This document shows, one piece after another, positions 42,669 to 50,668 of a DNA stretch of 50,668 bases. Origin of the DNA: Pseudoduganella sp. GTDB taxonomy: Bacteria; Pseudomonadota; Gammaproteobacteria; Burkholderiales; Burkholderiaceae_D. Under the pieces are notes generated by a model. It did not search any database and was not told the origin of the DNA. It worked only from the letters and a program-made list of their open reading frames with translations. Position 1 is the stretch's first letter. Every line of letters starts with the position of its first letter. The stretch spans positions 1-50,668 of the forward strand of contig JAJTCO010000016.1 in the NCBI GenBank assembly GCA_021323265.1. The letters are read 5' to 3'. A program made the translations under genes and the position numbers.

Positions 42669-43885
42669 TGGAAGAGCGAATTCTTGTCGATGCGTTTGGC
42701 GATTTCGGAAATCAGCTGGCGCGCCAGCGTGAGCTTGTCGGCGCGCGGCAGGATGATGTGCCCGTGTTCGTCAAACAGGATGATGGTGTTGTCGTCCTGG
42801 CCGAAGGTGTTGTGGCCGATGTTGCCGACCAGGAGGGGGATGCCCTTGCGTTCGCGCTTGCTGGCGCCGTACTCGATCAGGTTTTCCGATTCGGCGGCAA
42901 AGCCCACGCAATACGGCCAGCCGGCCAGGCTGGTGCGGGCCGCCACGCTGGCCAGGATGTCGGGGTTTTGTTCGAACTTCAGTTCCGGCACGCTGCCGTC
43001 GCCGGTCTTCTTGACCTTCTGCGTGCTCGGGTTGGCCACCTTCCAGTCGGCCACGGCGGCCACCGAGATGAACACGTGCTGGCCGCCGATGTGCTCCATC
43101 ACGGCGTCGAACATCTGTTGCGCGCTCTGGACGTTCTGGCGCTCCACGCCGTACGGCGTGGGCAGCGAGGTCGGGCCCGAGATCAGGGTCACGTCGGCGC
43201 CGGCCTCGCGCGCGGCGCGCGCCACGGCATAGCCCATCTTGCCCGAGGACAGGTTGGTGATGCCGCGCACCGGATCGATGGCTTCGAAGGTCGGGCCGGC
43301 GGTGATGAGGATGCGCTTGCCCGCCAGGACCTTGGGCTGGAAGGCGGCGATCATTTCGGCCAGCAACTGCTCCGGCTCGAGCATGCGGCCCAGGCCCGTC
43401 TCGCCGCAAGCCTGGTCGCCGGCGGCAGGGCCGAAGACGGTGATGCCGTCTTCCAGCACCTGCGCCACATTGCGCTGGGTGGCCGGGTTGGACCACATTT
43501 CCACGTTCATGGCCGGGGCGATCAGCAGCGGTACGCTGCGCGGGCGCGCCAGGCACATGGTGGAGAGCAGGTCGTCGCACACGCCGTGCGCCAGCTTGTA
43601 GATGAAGTCCGCGGAGCAGGGCGCGATCAGGATGGCGTCGGCGTCGCGCGTGACGTCGATGTGCGCCATATTGTTGCTCACGCGCGGATCCCACTGGCTG
43701 CTGAACACCGGCTTGCCCGACAGGGCCTGCATCGTCACCGTGGTGATGAAGTGGGTGGCGGCGTCGGTCATCACGACCTGCACCGATGCGCCTTCCTTGC
43801 TCAGGGCGCGGCACAGTTCGGCGGCCTTGTAGCAGGCTACGCCGCCGGACAGGCCCAGCACGATTCGTTTGCCAGTCAGTTCCAT
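42665..43885 (-). CDS. coaBC: Bifunctional phosphopantothenoylcysteine decarboxylase/phosphopantothenate-cysteine ligase
   Basis: The 406-residue flavoprotein performs two steps of coenzyme A synthesis. The N-terminal CoaC domain has [19 protein letters not shown], the catalytic histidine in [15 protein letters not shown], and [11 protein letters not shown]. The C-terminal CoaB domain starts [20 protein letters not shown], with [20 protein letters not shown] and [11 protein letters not shown] following. Both halves are intact and the length is typical. It lies 10 bases after lspA and overlaps dut, within ribF-ileS-lspA-coaBC-dut. Confidence 0.97.
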   Translation of the reverse strand: MELTGKRIVLGLSGGVACYKAAELCRALSKEGASVQVVMTDAATHFITTVTMQALSGKPVFSSQWDPRVSNNMAHIDVTRDADAILIAPCSADFIYKLAHGVCDDLLSTMCLARPRSVPLLIAPAMNVEMWSNPATQRNVAQVLEDGITVFGPAAGDQACGETGLGRMLEPEQLLAEMIAAFQPKVLAGKRILITAGPTFEAIDPVRGITNLSSGKMGYAVARAAREAGADVTLISGPTSLPTPYGVERQNVQSAQQMFDAVMEHIGGQHVFISVAAVADWKVANPSTQKVKKTGDGSVPELKFEQNPDILASVAARTSLAGWPYCVGFAAESENLIEYGASKRERKGIPLLVGNIGHNTFGQDDNTIILFDEHGHIILPRADKLTLARQLISEIAKRIDKNSLFQ

Positions 43886-43895
43886 AGTGCTGCTC

Positions 43896-44405
43896 CTACT
43901 TGTTCACGCGGCGCAGTTCGTCCAATACGAACAGGGCGGCGCCGATGCAGATGGCGGTGTCGGCGATGTTGAACGCCGGGAAGTGGCCGAACCCGCGCCA
44001 GTGGAAGTCGAGGAAGTCGATCACGTGGCCATAGGCGATGCGGTCGATCACGTTGCCGATCGCGCCGCCCAGGATCAGGGCCAGGGCCCAGCAGAACAGG
44101 CGCTGGCCGCTGTGGCGCTTGAGCAGGTAGACGATGTACAGGGCGGCGCCAATGCCGATGGCGGTGAAGAAGTGGCGCTGCCAGCCGCCTTCGTTGGCCA
44201 GGAAGCTGAACGCTGCGCCGCGGTTGTAGGCCAGCACCAGGTTGAAGAAGCTGGTGACGACCTTCTCCTCGCCGTAGACGAACAGCTTGCTGACGGTGAT
44301 CTTGGTCAGCTGGTCCAGCAGGATGATGATGAAGGCAATGCCCAGCCATGGCGTCATGCTGCCGGAGGCGGGTTTGCTGCTGAAAGTCTTCTTTTTAGTG
44401 GCCAT
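43896..44405 (-). CDS. lspA: Lipoprotein signal peptidase (signal peptidase II)
   Basis: The 169-residue inner-membrane aspartic peptidase removes signal peptides from prolipoproteins. It has four hydrophobic helices. The conserved regions [28 protein letters not shown] and [20 protein letters not shown] hold one catalytic Asp, and [14 protein letters not shown] holds the other. The N-terminus carries a lysine-rich stretch ([11 protein letters not shown]). It follows ileS across a 133-base gap that is filled by the GGGTCWGACCC repeat, and coaBC follows after 10 bases. Confidence 0.97.
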   Translation of the reverse strand: MATKKKTFSSKPASGSMTPWLGIAFIIILLDQLTKITVSKLFVYGEEKVVTSFFNLVLAYNRGAAFSFLANEGGWQRHFFTAIGIGAALYIVYLLKRHSGQRLFCWALALILGGAIGNVIDRIAYGHVIDFLDFHWRGFGHFPAFNIADTAICIGAALFVLDELRRVNK

Positions 44406-44439
44406 TGTTTCTTTCTTTGCTGCGCGCCGGAACCCGGTA

Positions 44440-44524
44440 CAGCGGGGTCAGACCCAAGGGTCTGACCCGCTGCCGGCGGCTGTCGCGCGTCTTGCAGTAG
44501 GGGTCTGACCCTTGGGTCTGACCC
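44440..44524. repeat. GGGTCWGACCC repeat cluster (four copies)
   Basis: Four copies of the near-palindrome GGGTCWGACCC lie at 44445-44455, 44458-44468, 44501-44511 and 44514-44524. The first pair is a divergent inverted repeat inside a longer CAGC...GCTG stem, with one extra G. The second pair is a direct repeat with a TT spacer. The cluster fills most of the ileS-lspA gap. I recall similar GGGGTCAGACCC elements as dispersed repeats in Oxalobacteraceae genomes, but could not check. It could form strong hairpins in the messenger between two essential genes. Confidence 0.8.
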
Positions 44525-44538
44525 AGCTCTGCCGGGTT

Positions 44539-47418
44539 TTAGGCGAACGTGCGCGTCTCGCCCGCGCCAAACAGGTTGGCGTGGCAGCGGCCGCACAGGC
44601 CCGGGTGGTCGGCATGCGAGCCCACGTCGGCGCGGTAGTGCCAGCAGCGCTCGCACTTTTGCGCGGTCGACGCGGCCACGTTGACGGCTTCGTCGGCTTC
44701 CGCCGCCACTTCGATGGCCTTGGCCAGCGAGGTGATGAAGATGAATTTCAGGTCGTCGTCCAGCGATGCCAGCACCTTGTACTTGTCGCCGGCAGCCTTG
44801 ATCTCCAGTTCCGCCTGCAGCGAGGAACCGATCGCGCCCGAGCCGCGCAGCTCTTCGAGCTGCTTGGTCACGTCGGCACGCACGGCGATGATGGTGGCGT
44901 ACTTCGCCATCAGCGCTTCCGCGTCGGCCAGTTCCGGCAGCTGCCACCAGGTCTGGGTGTAGATGGTTTCGTCGCTGGCCTGGAAGGCTTCCTCGCCGGC
45001 GAAGGCGGCCCATGCCTCCTCGGCGGTGAAGCACAGGATCGGCGCCATCAGGCGCAGCAGCGACTGGGTGATGTGCCACAGCGCGGTCTGCGCCGAGCGG
45101 CGCGCCTTGCTGTCCACCGCGCTGGTGTACAGGCGGTCCTTCAGGATGTCCAGGTAGAAGCCGCCCAGGTCCTCGGAGCAGAAGTTCTGCAGCTTGGAGA
45201 CGACCGGGTGGAATTCATAGCGCTCGTAGTGGCCGGCCAGTTCCGCCTGCAGCTTGGCCATGTTGGCCAGCGCGTAACGGTCGATCTCCAGCAGCTCGGC
45301 CACCGGCACGGCGTGTGCCTTGTGGTTGAAGTCGGACGTATTGGCCAGCAGGAAGCGCAGGGTATTGCGGATGCGGCGGTAGGACTCGGTCACGCGCTTC
45401 AGGATCTCGTCGGAGATCGACAGCTCGGAGGTGTAGTCGGTGGCAGCCACCCACAGGCGCAGGATGTCGGCGCCCAGCGTGTCGGAAACCTTTTGCGGCG
45501 CAACGGTGTTGCCGATCGACTTGGACATCTTCTTGCCTTCGCCGTCCACCACGAAGCCGTGCGTCAGCAGCGCCTTGTACGGCGGACGGCCGTTCAGCAT
45601 CGAGGACGTGAGCAGCGAGGAGTGGAACCAGCCGCGGTGCTGGTCCGAGCCTTCCAGGTACAGGTCGGCCGGGAAGGCTGAGGCGCCCCCGTGCCCCTGT
45701 TCGGGATGCGAGCCGCGCAGCACGGTCTGGTGCGTGCAGCCGGAGTCGAACCACACGTCCAGCGTGTCCTTGTTCTTCTCGTAGTTGGCGGCGTCCTCGC
45801 CCAGCAGGGTGGCCGCGTCCAGCGCGTGCCAGGCGTCGATGCCGCCTTGCTCGATCAGCTTGGCCACCTGCTCCAGCAGTTCCGGGGTGCGCGGGTGCAG
45901 TTCGCCCGTTTCCTTGTGGATGAAGACGGCCATCGGCACGCCCCACTGGCGCTGGCGCGACAGGGTCCAGTCCGGACGGTTGGCGATCATGCCGTGCAGG
46001 CGCGCCTTGCCCCAGTCGGGGAAGAATTCGGTCGCTTCGATGCCTTCCAGCGCGGTTTCGCGCAAGGTCGAACCGCCGTCCAGCGGCTGGATGTCCATGC
46101 CGGCGAACCACTGCGACGTGGCGCGGTAGACGATCGGCGTCTTGTGGCGCCAGCAGTGCATGTAGCTGTGGTCGAACATCTTCAGCTCGAACAGGGCGCC
46201 CGCTTCGCGCAGCGCCTCGCAGATCGGCTTGGAGGCTTCCCAGATGGTCATGCCGCCGAACAGCGGCAGGGACGGGATGTACTTGCCGTCGCCCATCACG
46301 GGCTTGAGGATCTCGTCGTCCTTCATGCCGTGCGATTTGCAGGACACGAAGTCGTCCTGGCCGTAGGCCGGGGCCGAGTGCACCACGCCGGTGCCGCTCT
46401 CGGTGGTCACGTAGTCGGCGATGTACACCGGCGAGAGGCGGTCGTAGAACGCGTCGCGCGCGTGCAGCGGGTGCTTGAAGGCGATGCCGGCCAGCTTGTC
46501 GCCGGTGGCGCTGGCGATGACCGTGCCTTCCAGCTTGTAGCGCTGCAGGCAGGACTCCACCAGGTCGGCGGCCAGGATCAGCAGCAGCGGCTGGCCTTCG
46601 CGCTCGGTCTGCACCAGCGCGTAGCGCACCTCGTGGTGCATGTTCAGGGCCTGGTTGGACGGGATGGTCCAGGGGGTGGTGGTCCAGATCACCACGAAGC
46701 CGTCGCCGGGCGGCAGGGCCGGCAGGCCGAAGGCCGCAGCCAGCTTGTCGTGTTCATGGAAGGCGAAGCCGACGTCGATGGCCGGGTCGCGCTTGTCCTT
46801 GTACTCCACTTCCGCCTCGGCCAGCGCGGAGCCGCAATCGAAGCACCAGTTGACCGGCTTCAGGCCGCGGTAGACGTAGCCCTTCTCCAGCAGCTTGCCC
46901 AGGGCGCGCAGCTCGTCGGCTTCGTTGCCGAAGTTCATGGTCAGGTAGGGATTGTCCCATTCGCCCAGCACGCCCAGGCGGATGAAGTCCTTTTTCTGGC
47001 GCTCGACCTGCTCGTGGGCATAGGCGCGCGCCTTGCTCAGCACGTCGGCGGTCGGCAGGTTCTTGCCGTGCAGTTTTTCGATCTGGATCTCGATCGGCAT
47101 GCCGTGGCAATCCCAGCCCGGCACGTAGGGCGCGTCGAAACCGGACAGGGTGCGCGACTTGACGACGATGTCCTTCAGGATCTTGTTGACGGCGTGGCCG
47201 ATGTGGATGTCGCCGTTGGCGTAGGGCGGGCCATCATGCAGCACGAACTTCGGGCGGCCCTTGGCGGCCTTGCGCACGCGTTCGTAGATCTTCTTGTCCT
47301 GCCATTGCTTGACCCAGCCAGGTTCGCGCTTGGCCAGGTCGCCGCGCATCGGGAAAGGGGTTTCGGTCATATTGACCGCGTATTTGCTCTCGGGCTTTTT
47401 TGCTTTGTTGTCAGACAT
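44539..47418 (-). CDS. ileS: Isoleucyl-tRNA synthetase
   Basis: The 959-residue class I synthetase charges tRNA-Ile. HIGH is at residues 72-75 ([16 protein letters not shown]) and KMSKS at 630-634, with the editing CP1 domain between them ([27 protein letters not shown]). An anticodon-binding region follows. A C-terminal zinc finger has [10 protein letters not shown] and [10 protein letters not shown]. Length matches the bacterial type with the C-terminal zinc domain, the type sensitive to mupirocin. ribF ends 11 bases upstream. The repeat cluster lies 15 bases beyond its stop. Confidence 0.98.
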   Translation of the reverse strand: MSDNKAKKPESKYAVNMTETPFPMRGDLAKREPGWVKQWQDKKIYERVRKAAKGRPKFVLHDGPPYANGDIHIGHAVNKILKDIVVKSRTLSGFDAPYVPGWDCHGMPIEIQIEKLHGKNLPTADVLSKARAYAHEQVERQKKDFIRLGVLGEWDNPYLTMNFGNEADELRALGKLLEKGYVYRGLKPVNWCFDCGSALAEAEVEYKDKRDPAIDVGFAFHEHDKLAAAFGLPALPPGDGFVVIWTTTPWTIPSNQALNMHHEVRYALVQTEREGQPLLLILAADLVESCLQRYKLEGTVIASATGDKLAGIAFKHPLHARDAFYDRLSPVYIADYVTTESGTGVVHSAPAYGQDDFVSCKSHGMKDDEILKPVMGDGKYIPSLPLFGGMTIWEASKPICEALREAGALFELKMFDHSYMHCWRHKTPIVYRATSQWFAGMDIQPLDGGSTLRETALEGIEATEFFPDWGKARLHGMIANRPDWTLSRQRQWGVPMAVFIHKETGELHPRTPELLEQVAKLIEQGGIDAWHALDAATLLGEDAANYEKNKDTLDVWFDSGCTHQTVLRGSHPEQGHGGASAFPADLYLEGSDQHRGWFHSSLLTSSMLNGRPPYKALLTHGFVVDGEGKKMSKSIGNTVAPQKVSDTLGADILRLWVAATDYTSELSISDEILKRVTESYRRIRNTLRFLLANTSDFNHKAHAVPVAELLEIDRYALANMAKLQAELAGHYERYEFHPVVSKLQNFCSEDLGGFYLDILKDRLYTSAVDSKARRSAQTALWHITQSLLRLMAPILCFTAEEAWAAFAGEEAFQASDETIYTQTWWQLPELADAEALMAKYATIIAVRADVTKQLEELRGSGAIGSSLQAELEIKAAGDKYKVLASLDDDLKFIFITSLAKAIEVAAEADEAVNVAASTAQKCERCWHYRADVGSHADHPGLCGRCHANLFGAGETRTFA

Positions 47419-47429
47419 GGTAAGGACTT

Positions 47430-48380
47430 TTAGTTCGTGTTTCGGTTGGCGAAGAAAGCGCGCGCTTCCCGTGCATCCGCTTCGATGGCGGTGACCAGGG
47501 TCGGCAGGTCGATGAACTTTGCTTCGTCACGTAGCTTTTTCAGGAATTCGACGCGCACCACCTTGCCGTAGCAATGCTGGGCGAAGTCGAAGATGTGCAC
47601 TTCCAGCAGCACGCGGCCGGCGTCTTCCACCGTTGGGCGCACGCCCAGGCTGGCCACGGCCGGCAGCGGCTTGTCGGCCAGGCCGTGCACCTGCACCACG
47701 AAGATGCCCGCCAGGGCAGGGCGGTGCGGCACTTTCAGGTTCAGCGTGGGAAAGCCGATGTCGCGCCCCAGCTTGGCGCCGTGGATCACGTGGCCGGAAA
47801 TCGCATACGGATGGCCCAGCAGGGCCTGCGCTTGCGGGAAATCGCCGTCGGCCAGCGCGGCGCGCACGGCGGACGAGGAAATGCGGGTGGCGCCATTGCG
47901 CACCGTCGGGAGCACTTCGACCTCGAAACCGTAGCGCTTGCCCGCTGCGGCCAGCAGGGCGACATTGCCGGCGCGCTTGGCGCCGTAGCAGAAGTCGTCG
48001 CCCACCATCAGCCATTTCACGTGCAGGCCGTCCACCAGCACCTGCTCGACGAAGGTTTGCGGCGATTGCGCGGCGAAATGGTCGTTGAAGTGCTCGACGA
48101 TCACGCGGTCCACGCCATTGTTCTCCAGCGCCTGCAGCTTGTCGCGCAGGTTGGCGATGCGCGGCGGCGCCTTGGACAGGTCGCCCAGCTTGTGGGCGAA
48201 GAATTCGCGCGGGTGCGGCTCGAAGGTCATGACGGCCGATTCCAGGCCCAGGCGATCGGCGGCCGTGCGCACGCGCGCCAGCAACGCCTGGTGGCCGCGG
48301 TGGACACCGTCGAAGTTGCCGATCGTCAAGGCGCAGGGCGCGCGCGCCGCTGCGTTGGGAAGTCCGCGAAATACCTTCAT
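47430..48380 (-). CDS. ribF: Bifunctional riboflavin kinase/FAD synthetase
   Basis: The 316-residue enzyme makes FMN from riboflavin and then FAD. The N-terminal adenylyltransferase domain has [20 protein letters not shown] with the nucleotidyltransferase HxGH-like motif, [12 protein letters not shown], and [17 protein letters not shown] with [14 protein letters not shown]. The C-terminal riboflavin kinase domain has [21 protein letters not shown] (partly quoted) and [20 protein letters not shown]. It is the first gene of the ribF-ileS-lspA run. A perfect TATAAT lies about 28 bases upstream of the ATG. Confidence 0.97.
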   Translation of the reverse strand: MKVFRGLPNAAARAPCALTIGNFDGVHRGHQALLARVRTAADRLGLESAVMTFEPHPREFFAHKLGDLSKAPPRIANLRDKLQALENNGVDRVIVEHFNDHFAAQSPQTFVEQVLVDGLHVKWLMVGDDFCYGAKRAGNVALLAAAGKRYGFEVEVLPTVRNGATRISSSAVRAALADGDFPQAQALLGHPYAISGHVIHGAKLGRDIGFPTLNLKVPHRPALAGIFVVQVHGLADKPLPAVASLGVRPTVEDAGRVLLEVHIFDFAQHCYGKVVRVEFLKKLRDEAKFIDLPTLVTAIEADAREARAFFANRNTN

Positions 48381-48407
48381 GCTTCAGTTGTTTGGCGTAA
48401 ATACTTG

Positions 48408-48413
48408 ATTATA
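48408..48413 (-). promoter_or_regulatory. Candidate -10 box of the ribF operon
   Basis: The minus strand has a perfect TATAAT 27 bases before the ribF ATG, between the terminator of the upstream TPR gene and the start codon. No good -35 partner is seen at 16-18 bases, so the promoter may be weak or activator-dependent. Confidence 0.45.
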
Positions 48414-48427
48414 CGGCGTCAAAGCAC

Positions 48428-48461
48428 AAAAGCGCTGCCTGCGGGTGCAGGCAGCGCTTTT
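48428..48461 (-). terminator. Strong hairpin terminator after the TPR gene
   Basis: AAAAGCGCTGCCTGC pairs perfectly with GCAGGCAGCGCTTTT, a 15-base-pair stem with a 4-base loop, with A- and T-rich ends on both sides. It sits 21 bases after the TPR gene stop, and separates that operon from ribF. Its symmetry would allow it to act in both directions. Confidence 0.88.
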
Positions 48462-48482
48462 CTTGGCTCAGCCCGGCTTTGC

Positions 48483-49703
48483 TTAGACCGGGTTGTTAAT
48501 GTACATGGTCCAGTAGCGCGCCAGTTCCGGCTCGCCAGCGGTGCCCTTCACCGACTTCAGGGTGCTGAGGGCAGCAGCCTTCTTGCCGGCGTTGTACTGG
48601 GCGATGCCGTAGTGCAGTTTCATCTCTTCCGGCTTGCGCGCACTGCCCAGCTTGATCGCTTCTTCGATCAGTTTCAGGCCGTCGGCGCCCTTGCCGTCGG
48701 AGACCAGGGCGAAGCCCAGGTTGGCCAGGCCGTCGGCATCCTTTTCCTTGCGGAAGTTCGCTTCCTGGGTCGGCGCGTTCTTCTGCTGCTCGGCCAGGGT
48801 CTTGGCGGCCAGGTCCTTCAGACGCTGGTGGCGGCCGGCGTCGGCGCCGGTGCCCAGGGCACCCTTCTTGTAGCCTTCGTCGACGATCTTCAGGGCTTCG
48901 GCCGGGTTGCCCGCCTGCAGGGCCAGCTGGCCCATTTCCATGAATTCGGCCGGCTTGGTGATCTGCTTCAGTGCCAGCTTGAGGCGCATCACGTCCAGGC
49001 TCAGGGTGGAGGAGAAGCCCGGCTTGCCGACCACGCGGTTCAGCAGGTCAGCCCAGTAGGACGCCTTCGGGTAGGAGGCCGCCAGCTTTTCCAGGGTCTG
49101 CACGTAGCCAGCCTTGTCGTTCTGCTTCAGCTGGATATTGGCCAGCATCTGCAGGTTCGCTTCGGAGCGGGCGCCGCTCGACTGCAGTTCCTTGGCAGCT
49201 TCGTTGAGTTTGCCGCTCAGGTAGTAGGTCTGGATCAGCTGTTCCTTCATCTGGCTGTTGCCGGGATTGTCCTTCAGGACTTTCTGGATGTAGGTGATCG
49301 CTTTCGGATAGTCCTTGGCGCGCAGGTAGATGCTGGCCAGGGCTTCGGTGATCTTCGACTGCTGGTTGGCGTTGAGCTTGCCGGAAGCGAGCACGGCTTC
49401 GAACGCGCGCGCGGCGGTGTCATTCTCGCCGGCAGCAGCGGCGATGGAGCCGCGGGTGTACTCGAGCTGGAATTTTTCCAGGTCGGACTTGTTGCCGACC
49501 GCGTCAGCTTCCTTCAGTTTCGCCAGCGCTTCCTTGTTCTTGCCGGAAGCGGCCAGTTTCTGTGCTTCTTGCAGTGGCTTGCCGACTTCGGCGCGGACGG
49601 TTTGCGCATAGGCGACCGACGACAGGCCCACCATCGGGACGGCAGCATTGAAACCAATGGCGGCCATTACCAGGCCGAGATGTGCGAGACGAAACTTGGT
49701 CAT
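48483..49703 (-). CDS. Exported tetratricopeptide-repeat protein of an ExbD-linked operon
   Basis: The 406-residue protein has a signal peptide (VMAAIGFNAAVPMVGLSSVA then YAQ near residue 34) and a Lys/Ala-rich series of helix pairs typical of TPR repeats: PLQEAQKLAASGKNKEALAK, SKITEALASIYLRAKDYPKA and AEFMEMGQLALQAGNPAEAL are examples. It likely sits in the periplasm. TPR proteins encoded after TonB-ExbB-ExbD genes are seen in other bacteria, and two exbD genes lie just upstream here. Its role in energised outer-membrane transport is inference. A strong terminator ends the operon. Confidence 0.82.
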   Translation of the reverse strand: MTKFRLAHLGLVMAAIGFNAAVPMVGLSSVAYAQTVRAEVGKPLQEAQKLAASGKNKEALAKLKEADAVGNKSDLEKFQLEYTRGSIAAAAGENDTAARAFEAVLASGKLNANQQSKITEALASIYLRAKDYPKAITYIQKVLKDNPGNSQMKEQLIQTYYLSGKLNEAAKELQSSGARSEANLQMLANIQLKQNDKAGYVQTLEKLAASYPKASYWADLLNRVVGKPGFSSTLSLDVMRLKLALKQITKPAEFMEMGQLALQAGNPAEALKIVDEGYKKGALGTGADAGRHQRLKDLAAKTLAEQQKNAPTQEANFRKEKDADGLANLGFALVSDGKGADGLKLIEEAIKLGSARKPEEMKLHYGIAQYNAGKKAAALSTLKSVKGTAGEPELARYWTMYINNPV

Positions 49704-49729
49704 GGGGTGTTTTTCTTTCTCAAAATGCG

Positions 49730-49755
49730 AAATAGGCAGGATAACCTGCCTATTT
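49730..49755 (-). repeat. Hairpin between exbD and the TPR gene
   Basis: AAATAGGCAGG and CCTGCCTATTT form a perfect 11-base-pair stem with a 4-base loop (ATAA) in the 83-base gap. The following T-tract on the minus strand is short, so it may attenuate or process the transcript, lowering TPR gene expression relative to exbD, rather than end it. Confidence 0.6.
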
Positions 49756-49786
49756 GGGAAAATAAAGGGTGTGTGGACCCAATTAT

Positions 49787-50209
49787 TTACTGGAACTGCT
49801 CGTTGCCGACCAGACCGATCTTGGTGACGCCGAGACGCTGGGCCGAAGCCATCACGCCTGCCACCACGCTGTAGTTGACCAGCTTGTTGGGACGCAGGTG
49901 CACTTCAGGCTGGTCAGCCTGTGCCGCTACGTTCATCAGCTTGGCTTCCAGGGCAGGGCGGTCAGGTACGACCACATTGTCCCACAGAATGGTGCCGTCG
50001 AAGTCAACGTCGATGGTCACGACCACAGGTTCCTTGGTTGGCGGTGGCGGAGTGCCGACCGGCATGTTCAGGTTAACCGAGTGGTTCGCTTTCGGAATGG
50101 TAATAATCAGCAGAATGATCAGAACCAGCATGACGTCGATCATCGGCGTCATGTTCATTTCCATCATTGGTTCCGCTTCGCCGCCGGAACCACCTACGCT
50201 CATACTCAT
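49787..50209 (-). CDS. exbD: Biopolymer transport protein ExbD (second copy of a pair)
   Basis: The 140-residue inner-membrane protein has one transmembrane helix near the N-terminus with the essential aspartate in MTPMIDVMLVLIILLIITIP. A Pro-rich stretch (VGTPPPPTKEP) and a periplasmic domain ending AQRLGVTKIGLVGNEQFQ follow. ExbD works with ExbB as the proton-driven motor for TonB. AAAAGGA lies 8 bases before the ATG. A second exbD gene lies directly upstream. The periplasmic half differs enough from it for a distinct role. Confidence 0.94.
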   Translation of the reverse strand: MSMSVGGSGGEAEPMMEMNMTPMIDVMLVLIILLIITIPKANHSVNLNMPVGTPPPPTKEPVVVTIDVDFDGTILWDNVVVPDRPALEAKLMNVAAQADQPEVHLRPNKLVNYSVVAGVMASAQRLGVTKIGLVGNEQFQ

Positions 50210-50263
50210 GAATTGTTTCCTTTTCAGAAGGCCGCCCCCGGTACGGCAGGGGGCGGCTTGTTC

Positions 50264-50668
50264 TTACATCTTATCAGGCGGTTCGGTGATGAAACCGACC
50301 TTTTGGATGCCAGCGCGCTGGGTGGTGTAGATCACACGGCCAATCGATTCATATTTCGCGTCTTTGTCGCCGCGGACATGAACTTCAGGCTGAGGCACCT
50401 TCACAGCTTCCTCTTTCAGAAAATCGAACAGCTCATTGGCGTCGCGCATTTTCTTCTGGTTCCAGTAGATGTCGCCATCCTTGTTTACAACGATGTTGAC
50501 ATTCTCTGGTTTGGTCTGGATCGCCTGGTTGATCTCTTCCGGCAGCGAAATCTTCTGCAGTTTGAGAACGACCGGGCTCGTGATCAGGAAGATGATCAGC
50601 AGAACCAGCATGATGTCCACGAGCGGAGTCGTGTTGATCTCACTGTTAAGCTGCTCTTCTCCGCCCTC
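50264..50668 (-). CDS. exbD: Biopolymer transport protein ExbD (first copy, cut by window end)
   Basis: The 134 visible codons run to the window edge, so the N-terminus is missing. The reading frame continues upstream of an internal GTG as EGGEEQLNSEINTTPLVDIM, showing that the real start lies beyond the window. TPLVDIMLVLLIIFLI contains the conserved membrane aspartate, and the C-terminus ends RAGIQKVGFITEPPDKM. A tonB-exbB pair probably precedes it. The gap to the second exbD is 54 bases. Confidence 0.92.
   Translation of the reverse strand, partial: EGGEEQLNSEINTTPLVDIMLVLLIIFLITSPVVLKLQKISLPEEINQAIQTKPENVNIVVNKDGDIYWNQKKMRDANELFDFLKEEAVKVPQPEVHVRGDKDAKYESIGRVIYTTQRAGIQKVGFITEPPDKM

Noticed and set aside
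45691..47433. A 580-codon plus-strand open frame opposite ileS
   Set aside because: ileS is complete with HIGH, KMSKS and zinc motifs; the opposite frame is antisense composition only.
47574..49874. A 766-codon plus-strand open frame across ribF and the TPR gene
   Set aside because: It spans two genes, their intergenic terminator and a promoter-like region on the other strand, and its product is a low-complexity mix of Gln, Gly, Ala and Val.

Overview
The window looks like chromosome from a high-GC betaproteobacterium, most likely Oxalobacteraceae (the Massilia/Duganella/Janthinobacterium group). I base this on the gene blocks (ribF-ileS-lspA-coaBC-dut, NUDIX-aat-bpt near pyrD, a phasin with PhaR-like sites, TonB-type ExbD pairs), on protein similarity recalled from memory, and on a GGGTCWGACCC repeat between ileS and lspA. 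No database search was possible. The DNA is densely coding: no gap exceeds about 225 bases, and I see no insertion sequence, prophage, CRISPR array or rRNA.

Region by region. 1-5.5 kb: the 5' part of rpmB, a TerB-like/TerC pair facing a divergent NhaR-type LysR regulator, radC, and a large secreted SGNH/sialate-esterase-like protein. 5.5-10.8 kb: fkpB-ispH, then a complete branched-chain amino-acid ABC transporter core (livHMGF) with no binding-protein gene. 10.8-13.4 kb: a minus-strand unit of a DauR/YheO-type regulator, an ornithine-cyclodeaminase-family reductase and a hydroxyaspartate/serine-dehydratase-family lyase. 13.5-18.3 kb: phasin, an EamA exporter coupled to a nitroreductase, the penicillin-binding endopeptidase PbpG, an IclR regulator and diacylglycerol kinase. 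18.4-28.4 kb: sulfur uptake in two blocks. Block one is a sulfate-binding protein with an alpha/beta hydrolase. Block two is cysT-cysW-cysA with a CysB-family regulator. Between them lie a small Cys-containing protein, a TonB-dependent receptor and an HD-GYP protein.

28.4-36 kb: a chemotaxis receptor, tas, pyrD, an exported M20 amidohydrolase, the two N-degron transferases bpt and aat with a NUDIX hydrolase, and one initiator tRNA with a clear promoter and terminator. 36-42 kb: a small AlpA-like DNA-binding protein, a TipAS-type MerR regulator, an EamA-alkA pair, an orphan XdhC, and an adhesin-E-like protein translationally coupled to a lipoprotein of the M48 family that has lost expected zinc ligands. 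42-50.7 kb: the housekeeping run dut, coaBC, lspA, ileS and ribF, then a TPR protein and two exbD genes, the last cut by the window end.

Many neighbours overlap by an ATGA or TGATG junction (livG/livF, cysT/cysW, cysA/regulator, EamA/nitroreductase, NUDIX/aat, EamA/alkA, coaBC/dut, M48/adhesin-E), so operon assignments are well supported. I found no clear large undescribed system. The best leads are the three-gene hydroxy-amino-acid unit with a palindrome over its promoter and start codon, the zinc-ligand-deficient M48 lipoprotein, the two sulfate-uptake promoters sharing sequence words, and the GGGTCWGACCC repeat inside an essential-gene operon.
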